A stretch of DNA of 33,921 nt, from contig JANQFL010000087.1 in the NCBI GenBank assembly GCA_028277845.1, positions 77,704 through 111,624 of the forward strand. Reading direction: 5' to 3'. Within the stretch, counting starts at the first letter, position 1, and each line of letters begins with the position of its first letter. Under the pieces are notes generated by a model, which saw only the letters and a list, made by a program, of their open reading frames with translations, was not told where the DNA came from and did no database searches. Below, one piece after another: positions 30,401 to 33,921 of the stretch. The position numbers were made by a program, and so were the translations under genes. The DNA is from Sneathiellales bacterium. GTDB taxonomy: Bacteria; Pseudomonadota; Alphaproteobacteria; JANQFL01.

Positions 30401-30462
30401 GGGGGGGGAAGAAACCGGCATCGCGGCGTCGGTCCGCGGCCAAGAAAGAAGGCAAGAAGTGA
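30364..30462 (+). CDS. Small, very basic ORF (32 aa), possibly a truncated gene end
   Basis: ATG at 30364 to TGA at 30462 encodes 32 residues, about half of them Lys or Arg (KTKPRRGGKKPASRRRSAAK and following). The TGA overlaps the ATG of the next ORF (TGATG), a coupling arrangement. Its first third lies antisense to the truncated binding-protein gene, so either the true start is lost or this is the C-terminal end of a longer gene cut at the junction near 30400. No ribosome site is seen before 30364. The composition suggests nucleic-acid binding. I do not recognise it. Confidence 0.35.
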   Translation: MNANSRPKTKPRRGGKKPASRRRSAAKKEGKK

Positions 30463-30581
30463 TGGCGGCAGGACGTACCAAAACAGGACGGATCAAGAAG
30501 GGCTATCGGTTGACGGCCGGCGGTCGCGTTGTTAAGGCCGCGAAGAGGCGGAAATCACGTCGCAAACGCGGCTGTAAGTAA
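30462..30581 (+). CDS. Small basic protein (39 aa), candidate nucleic-acid-binding protein
   Basis: ATG at 30462 to TAA at 30581, with AAGAAGG a suitable distance upstream and an overlapping TGATG with the preceding ORF. The product has 16 Lys/Arg in 39 residues. It opens with an ordered-looking GRIKKGYRLTAGGRVVKAA and ends in KRRKSRRKRGCK. The front half is not random: GY and GGRVVKA suggest a beta-hairpin-like fold. Size and charge recall the packaging proteins of small ssDNA phages, or histone-like tails, but I cannot name a family. A hairpin with a T-run (30607-30653) follows. Confidence 0.45.
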   Translation: MAAGRTKTGRIKKGYRLTAGGRVVKAAKRRKSRRKRGCK

Positions 30582-30606
30582 CCAGTTTCAACATATGAGA
30601 CGCGGG

Positions 30607-30653
30607 AAAAATCCCACTTGAAACGGGATATACCGGGATATAACGGGATTTTT
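30607..30653 (+). repeat. Three tandem 10-bp repeats within a terminator-like inverted repeat
   Basis: ACGGGATATA (30623-30632), CCGGGATATA (30633-30642) and ACGGGATTTT (30643-30652) are head-to-tail copies at one helical turn. The outer sequences AAAAATCCC (30607-30615) and GGGATTTTT (30645-30653) are perfect nine-base inverted arms ending in T6. It may end transcription of the small basic ORFs, and the one-turn spacing also suits a protein-binding iteron. Confidence 0.5.
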
Positions 30654-30665
30654 TCACGCAAACGG

Positions 30666-30691
30666 AAAAAAACACGGGTTCACTCCGTGTT
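30666..30691 (-). terminator. Minus-strand intrinsic terminator (distal of two)
   Basis: On the minus strand AACACGG, a seven-base loop and CCGTGTT (complement of 30671-30691) run into seven Ts. This is a complete intrinsic terminator for leftward transcription. Confidence 0.6.
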
Positions 30692-30708
30692 CTACTTGAC
30701 CTAGCCTG

Positions 30709-30731
30709 AAAAAACCTTCGTAATGAAGGTT
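30709..30731 (-). terminator. Minus-strand intrinsic terminator (proximal of two)
   Basis: On the minus strand AACCTTC, loop ATTAC and GAAGGTT are followed by T6 (complement of 30709-30731). With the next one 18 bases further on, it forms a double stop for a leftward transcript. No protein gene ends just upstream: the nearest minus-strand gene ends at 31201, almost 500 bases away. Confidence 0.6.
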
Positions 30732-30741
30732 AACGGTGGCT

Positions 30742-30803
30742 CAAGACCCCGAAAACAAGGGAGGTTCTCGTCCAGAATGTGTCTGGAGGAGAACCTCGTC
30801 TTG
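30742..30803. other. Long structured hairpin, candidate noncoding RNA or replication/recombination element
   Basis: Nested perfect helices: CAAGAC (30742-30747) with GTCTTG (30798-30803); GAGGTTCTC (30761-30769) with GAGAACCTC (30789-30797); one G-G mismatch; TCCAGA (30771-30776) with TCTGGA (30782-30787); a five-base loop. The 13 bases CCCGAAAACAAGG bulge on the 5' side only. Twenty-one pairs with one-sided asymmetry are unlikely by chance. The strand that is functional is not known. On the minus strand it would sit directly upstream of the double terminator. Confidence 0.5.
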
Positions 30804-30810
30804 TATCTAC

Positions 30811-30881
30811 GGCGGGTCAGGTGGTTCCGGCGGATGGCCTCATCAACCGCTCCGCGCCGGGTTCAATTCCCGGGCCCGCTA
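30811..30881 (+). other. tRNA-like sequence: acceptor stem and T-arm, no normal D or anticodon arm
   Basis: A perfect T-arm (CCGGG, loop TTCAATT, CCCGG; 30857-30873) is followed by GCCCGCT. This pairs with GGCGGGT at 30811-30817 (five Watson-Crick and two wobble pairs), giving a seven-pair acceptor stem. The middle folds as one long arm, GGTGGTT with AACCGCT and an inner GATG/CATC, and not as separate D and anticodon arms; length is only 71. CCA is not encoded. T6 follows at 30886. It could be a decayed tRNA, an attachment site copied from a tRNA 3' end, or a tRNA-mimicking RNA. It is probably not a working tRNA. Confidence 0.4.
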
Positions 30882-31200
30882 TCGATTTTTTGCCCCTAAA
30901 AGTTAGCAATTTGTTAGGAGCAAGGAATTTTCCACATTTTAATGTGAAACATTCCTAAGCACATTTAGGGCATAGAGTATGCCTCTTTGCAAATTTTTTT
31001 CGCACTAGGATGCGGACTATCTGCCATGCAAATTTTTCAAATGGTTGAAGAGGTCACTTTTCGTCAACCAATTGGCAAAGGGATTCAATGAGTTATTTGG
31101 CAAACTTTTTGTGGTAAAATAACCGAGAATAACACACTATTAATTCCTCCATAAGATGCATATTTTTGCTCTGACATAGAAATATAGCGTCAATTGCGTC
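30882..31200. other. AT-rich noncoding block with inverted and direct repeats
   Basis: No convincing gene. The block is much more AT-rich than the rest of the window. It holds a 32-base near-perfect inverted repeat at 30924-30955 (13 of 15 pairs, TT loop) and GGCATA-GAG-TATGCC at 30969-30983. It also holds TGGTTGA/TCAACCA at 31042-31070, a direct repeat TTGGCAAA at 31072 and 31097, and GCAAATTTTT at 30988 and 31027. The composition and repeats suit a replication or control region of a foreign element. Confidence 0.45.
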
Positions 31201-31681
31201 CTATAGGCTTCTAGGGAGCTGCTTGGCAATAATTCGTGAAACCGTTTCTTTCCGATACCCCGAAACGATCAGCAAGGGCGGCGTTAGTCCAACCACGGGC
31301 GACAAATCGCATGATCTCAATATCCCGTTCGGCCTTAACCTGTTTCTTGCGTTTCTTTTCCTCGGTCCGGTAATAGTAGAACGTCGTTTCTGTGGGTGTG
31401 CCGGTACGCTCAAGATCGGCGGCGAGGCGGTCCAGATCGGCACCGGCGGCAACTTGATCATAGATCCATGGCCCGAGCTGATGGCGTAACCGTCCAAGGT
31501 CACGGGCGATGGATTTTCGCCGCGCGGCATCGGCTTCGAGACGGGCGTGCTTGTCACGGAGGAAGCGGGCAAGGCGCTCATAGAACTTCGCGGTTGGCAA
31601 TAGGGCGTGATCAGGGGTTTCGCCTAATAAGCTACTCATGGCCGACTTGATATCTTCTAGGTTGCTGATAGGGTAGGACAT
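31201..31681 (-). pseudogene. Helix-turn-helix protein with a one-base frameshift near its end
   Basis: The open frame (31211-31681, 156 aa) begins MSYPISNLEDIKSAM. It has a long charged helical middle (FYERLARFLRDKHARLEADAAR), a basic EEKKRKKQVKAER and the start of a helix-turn-helix, DIEIMRFVARGWTNAALADRF. It then runs into unrelated residues. Removing one T from the run at 31245-31247 (one A on the coding strand) gives GVSERTVSRIIAKQLPRSL and a stop at 31201, completing a canonical recognition helix. So the gene is broken, or the base is a sequencing slip. The family is unknown; the role is probably a DNA-binding regulator or recombinase accessory. Palindromes AACCGG and GGTTAACC at 31700-31711 lie just upstream. 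Confidence 0.6.
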
Positions 31682-31741
31682 AGCGCCGTAGTCCTGAACA
31701 ACCGGTTAACCCTTCGAATTTTGCAGAAAACTCGAATGAGA

Positions 31742-31769
31742 AGATTTCATAATTTATATTATGGGAAAT
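31742..31769. other. dif-like XerC/XerD recombination site
   Basis: The 28 bases split into AGATTTCATAA, TTTATA and TTATGGGAAAT. Compared with the classical E. coli dif (XerC arm ending CATAA, centre TGTATA, XerD arm TTATGTTAAAT), the inner CATAA and TTATG are exact, the centre differs at one base and the XerD arm at two. The outer half of the XerC arm diverges. It may be the chromosomal dif, a Xer site brought by a mobile element, or an AT-rich lookalike. Confidence 0.4.
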
Positions 31770-31862
31770 ATTTTGGAATCGCGTTCTGCGCGCATTTGGC
31801 TGCTGCATATCCTGCACCCATTCACAATTGCGAGACCTCGCTCTTTAACAATGTCGTTGCAC

Positions 31863-31882
31863 TTGTAATAATTTTGTTACAA
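31863..31882. promoter_or_regulatory. Palindromic site TTGTAA-N8-TTACAA before the STAS-like gene
   Basis: Perfect six-base arms at 31863-31868 and 31877-31882, 45 bases upstream of the start at 31927. TTGTAA could also be a -35 with TAGACT 17 bases downstream. It is a candidate operator/promoter only. Confidence 0.35.
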
Positions 31883-31926
31883 CTCTAGACTTAGTTGTCC
31901 AGGCGGATAACAAACATCATTCAGAC

Positions 31927-32334
31927 ATGGGCAACATGGCGCATCACATAAGTTGGTTTGCCAACAACAAGTGCTTTGTTGTGACCTGGAGCGGCGATAT
32001 CGATTTGACCGCCGCCAAGCAATATTTGTCGGATATCATAAATCACCCAGACTTTTCGGCCCGTCGCGGGGTGCTGCACGATATGCGCGAAGCCAGCGTC
32101 TCGATGTCATACGACGATGCGATCGACCTGCTGACCATTTACGACGTGGAAATCCGCAAAACACGGGCCGGCGTCGAATCCTCGATCCTGGTGAAAACTC
32201 CCTATCAGTTCGGCGTCGTCCGGCAGTTTCTGGCCCGCTTCGATCTCGAAGACGAAGTTTGGGTTACCTATGACGAAGCCGAAGCCAAGGACCGCATGGG
32301 ATTCGGCAACAACGGATCGAGCATACTGAACTGA
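31927..32334 (+). CDS. STAS/SpoIIAA-like hypothetical protein
   Basis: A 135-residue soluble protein; a second in-frame ATG at 31936 is possible and no strong ribosome site decides. The layout HISWFANNKCFVVTWSGDID, then LTAAKQYLSDIINHPDF, then RRGVLHDMREASVSM resembles the SpoIIAA-like/STAS fold. In that fold a strand-rich start is followed by a conserved Asp after a hydrophobic strand. The match is by pattern only. Codon use is back to the GC-rich chromosomal type, so it marks the end of the foreign-looking segment. No partner kinase or phosphatase lies nearby. Confidence 0.65.
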   Translation: MGNMAHHISWFANNKCFVVTWSGDIDLTAAKQYLSDIINHPDFSARRGVLHDMREASVSMSYDDAIDLLTIYDVEIRKTRAGVESSILVKTPYQFGVVRQFLARFDLEDEVWVTYDEAEAKDRMGFGNNGSSILN

Positions 32335-32431
32335 TCCGTACCTCGCCGGCCTCCCGCGCGAAATGCGCTCATAACTACACCATTAACGCGGCACCGTTTG
32401 TTTGCTAACATACCGGCAAGGACGTGATGCG

Positions 32432-32785
32432 ATGCACCAGCGGCGGAACGGACGGACCTGGCTCACGATTGTGGCGGCAACCGCTACGATGGCACTACTC
32501 GCTGCGTTCCCGGCCGCATCTCAGTCGGCCCTGGACGGTGCACCTTCGAAACCACGATTTTCCAAGCCGAAAGAGCGTGTGACCAAGGTACCGGAGTGCC
32601 GTTGCCAAAATTATGGCCGTTACCTGCTGGTCGGTCAGGCAGCCTGCATCAAGACCAACAAGGGACCGCGCATGGCGCGATGCATCCTCAAAGGTAACAA
32701 TACAATGTGGGAATTTCTGCCCGAAGGATGTCCGGTGGCGGAAAACAGACAGAGCATAGTCACTGCCAGCCAATTGCCGCAATAA
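32432..32785 (+). CDS. Exported small cysteine-containing hypothetical protein
   Basis: A 117-residue protein with a typical signal peptide (RRNGRTWLTIVAATATMALL, cleavage probably after SQS or AAS). The mature part begins disordered and basic (KPRFSKPKERVTK) and then has five cysteines: CRC, then single Cys in QAACIKT, MARCILK and EGCPVA. These could form disulfides in the periplasm. The family is unknown to me. The ATG at 32432 has AAGGA upstream at proper spacing; the in-frame TTG at 32402 is less likely. Confidence 0.65.
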   Translation: MHQRRNGRTWLTIVAATATMALLAAFPAASQSALDGAPSKPRFSKPKERVTKVPECRCQNYGRYLLVGQAACIKTNKGPRMARCILKGNNTMWEFLPEGCPVAENRQSIVTASQLPQ

Positions 32786-32791
32786 GCGCCA

Positions 32792-33004
32792 TTACTTATC
32801 CCGCTGTACGGAGTTCGCCAAATCGTACGGAATGGATCCACGACGTCGTCTGTTGCCGGAAACTTTGGGTCGGGGTTCGTTGCGCGCCGCCGGATTGGCT
32901 GAAGGATTGCCGTATGCCGCATTGGGACCCGGCGGCGGCATCACGGTCGTCCACGACCGGGACTTCGCATCTTCGGGTTTTTTCGACGGCATCGGGGTCG
33001 TCAT
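32792..33004 (-). CDS. Possible small proline-rich hypothetical protein
   Basis: The 391-base gap between the exported protein and the rhodanese gene contains this minus-strand ORF of about 70 residues: MTTPMPSKKPEDAKSRSWTT, a PPPGPNAAYGNPSANPAAR middle and a basic NRRRRGSIPYDL. It looks disordered, with third-position GC choice like real genes, but there is no ribosome site and a plus-strand ORF (32832-33053) competes. I give it low weight. Confidence 0.25.
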   Translation of the reverse strand: MTTPMPSKKPEDAKSRSWTTVMPPPGPNAAYGNPSANPAARNEPRPKVSGNRRRRGSIPYDLANSVQRDK

Positions 33005-33117
33005 TCCGACCGCGCCCATTCACTGCCGGCGACACCCTCACCTTCCCCCATAGTCGCTCTGCATTTCACGACCGAATGCTGTTGAATTGCGTCCCGGGCG
33101 CCCCACTTAGATGTCTT

Positions 33118-33141
33118 GATACCGCCCCGTCCGCCGGTATC
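33118..33141. promoter_or_regulatory. Inverted repeat GATACCG/CGGTATC upstream of the rhodanese gene
   Basis: Perfect seven-base arms (33118-33124, 33135-33141) with a ten-base spacer, 37 bases before the start codon. The geometry fits a dimeric repressor operator; no T-run follows. Confidence 0.4.
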
Positions 33142-33177
33142 GGAACCGCTTCCATACGCCGCAAAGAGTGCTTGTCC

Positions 33178-33576
33178 ATGTCCGACTTGAAGATCACACC
33201 CGTCACCGACCTGCTGGCCAAGGCCAACGCCGAAATCGAAACCATCAGCGTGGCCGACGCCATCGCGCTGAAGGACGACCCCAACGTGCAATTGGTCGAC
33301 ATCCGCGACGTGCGGGAACTGCATCGCGAAGGTCAGGTACCGGGCGCCTTTCACGCTCCGCGGGGCATGCTGGAGTTCTGGGTCGACCCGGCCTGCAAGT
33401 ACCACAAAGAGGTCTTCGCGTCGGGCAGGAAGTTCGTATTCTTTTGCGCTTCGGGCTGGCGCTCGGCCTTGACCACCCAGACTCTGCAGGCCATGGGTTT
33501 GACACCGGTGGCCCACATTGAAGGCGGTTTCAACGCCTGGCGTGATGCCGGCGGTCCGACTGAGCCGCACGACTAG
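33178..33576 (+). CDS. Rhodanese-like domain protein
   Basis: A 132-residue single-domain sulfurtransferase. It shows LVDIRDVRELHREGQVPGA, then the active-site cysteine in FFCASGWRSAL and the closing IEGGFNAWRDAGG. The ATG at 33178 is where family similarity begins; the longer open frame back to 32707 is not coding. The substrate is unknown. The stop codon TAG (33574-33576) is formed jointly by the gene (TA) and the first base of an inserted MITE (G). Confidence 0.88.
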   Translation: MSDLKITPVTDLLAKANAEIETISVADAIALKDDPNVQLVDIRDVRELHREGQVPGAFHAPRGMLEFWVDPACKYHKEVFASGRKFVFFCASGWRSALTTQTLQAMGLTPVAHIEGGFNAWRDAGGPTEPHD

Positions 33577-33776
33577 AGCAATTCCTCTTTAGATGGAATC
33601 CATTCTGTTTCTCGAGCGGCCTGCTCATCCGCCAGGAAGACGGGGCCGCGCGATGCGGTGCATCGCGCAAGCCGTCTGACGCCGTGGGGGGCGGCCGCTC
33701 GGAAACCCGGAGGGACGGGCGTATTGGCGCCAATACGCTCCGTCAGAATGCTTCCATCTAAAGAGGAATTGCTCTA
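33574..33776. mobile_element. MITE (199 bp between duplicated TA), IS630/Tc1-type
   Basis: Terminal inverted repeats of about 31 bp begin GAGCAATTCC at 33576 and end in its complement at 33774. They match over the outer 23 bases, then differ by TC versus G, then match over CATTCTG. TA flanks both ends (33574-33575 and 33775-33776), the hallmark of Tc1/IS630 transposition. Inside are GCGCGATGC/GCATCGCGC (33648-33668) and a perfect 20-bp palindrome (33719-33738), and no ORF. It is non-autonomous; a matching transposase must act in trans. Confidence 0.88.
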
Positions 33777-33865
33777 GTCCTCTTCACCAATTAAATTGAT
33801 ATGTTGCGCTTTTCATTGCGATCTGATTCCCTGTTTTCCGATTTGTGTGTAGAGGATGCAGTGTT

Positions 33866-33921
33866 TTGGCCAATATCAAATATGTTGTTGAACTAACGTT
33901 GGACGAGCGCGCGGCGCTTTT
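33866..33921 (+). CDS. IS630-like transposase, N-terminal fragment cut by the window edge
   Basis: A TTG start at 33866 with AGAGGA nine bases upstream opens a frame reading ANIKYVVELTLDERAALL after the initiator. The VELT-x-x-ERAAL pattern is the typical first helix of IS630-family transposases. Only 18 codons are visible, so completeness cannot be judged. An ATG at 33856 is in another frame and stops quickly. Whether this element mobilised the neighbouring MITE is open, since its own terminal repeats are not in view. Confidence 0.6.
   Translation, partial: MANIKYVVELTLDERAAL

Noticed and set aside
30600-30660. CRISPR-like array from the tandem 10-bp repeats
   Set aside because: The repeats are contiguous without spacers and far too short; no Cas genes in the window.
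30666-30900. Permuted tmRNA (ssrA) hypothesis for the T-arm/acceptor structure
   Set aside because: No tag reading frame resembling Ala-Asn-Asp..., and no conserved tmRNA 5' segment could be found nearby.
30778-30903. 41-residue plus-strand ORF starting inside the hairpin loop
   Set aside because: It runs through the hairpin 3' arm and the tRNA-like fold; its Arg/Pro-rich residues are what a T-arm gives when translated. No sound ribosome spacing.
31085-31177. 30-residue minus-strand ORF just behind the helix-turn-helix gene
   Set aside because: AT-rich, no ribosome site, no recognisable pattern; length is expected by chance in such composition.
31632-31817. 61-residue minus-strand ORF across the dif-like site
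   Set aside because: Overlaps the start of the helix-turn-helix gene and a noncoding AT-rich stretch; no ribosome site and no pattern.
32707-33177. 5' extension of the rhodanese open frame
   Set aside because: It begins inside the preceding gene, shows no domain pattern, and family similarity starts only near 33178.

Overview
The window looks like chromosomal DNA from a GC-rich alphaproteobacterium, most likely Rhodospirillales-like. This is inferred from gene content and order, not from a database search. The supporting points are a pyruvate dehydrogenase E1-beta with its own lipoyl domain, an IspDF fusion, the block dusB-ntrB-ntrC-ntrY-ntrX-trkA-trkH-(class IV aminotransferase)-hfq-hflX, a CIRCE-controlled groESL, and a COQ10-type START protein next to lipA.

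Layout. Positions 1-1753 (minus strand) hold a promoter, a TPP riboswitch and a thiamine-precursor ABC transporter: ATPase, permease and the first eight codons of the next gene. Positions 1879-3850 carry a small conserved hypothetical gene, a histone-deacetylase-family hydrolase and an exported DUF192 protein. Positions 4020-10618 hold the pyruvate dehydrogenase and lipoate block: pdhA, pdhB, pdhC, lpd, lipA and a COQ10/RatA-like gene. A degenerate receiver protein follows. Positions 11328-13488 (minus) carry ispDF-pgpA-cinA with four-base overlaps. Positions 13659-24839 hold dusB, two nitrogen-type two-component systems (NtrBC, NtrYX), the TrkA/TrkH potassium uptake system and a D-amino-acid-aminotransferase-like gene. 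Positions 25133-28810 hold hfq, hflX and groES-groEL, and mazG is convergent at 28892-29737.

From about 29890 the character changes. A solute-binding-protein gene has lost its N-terminal part. Next to the break are two very small, highly basic, overlapping ORFs, tandem 10-bp repeats, two consecutive minus-strand terminators, a long hairpin followed by a tRNA-like fold, an AT-rich block rich in inverted repeats, a helix-turn-helix gene with a one-base frameshift, and a 28-bp site resembling a XerCD dif site. I read about 30390-31800 as a decayed integrated element of unknown type. It is the part most likely to be new. Chromosomal-looking genes resume at 31927: a STAS-like protein, an exported cysteine-containing protein and a rhodanese. 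A 199-bp MITE sits exactly in the rhodanese stop codon and rebuilds it. The window ends in the start of an IS630-like transposase.

Functional links. The pdh, lpd and lipA products form one pathway (complex plus cofactor synthesis), and the TPP riboswitch transporter serves the cofactor that PdhA uses. NtrBC/NtrYX is the nitrogen and redox control block. Hfq, HflX and GroESL form the RNA and protein quality-control block.
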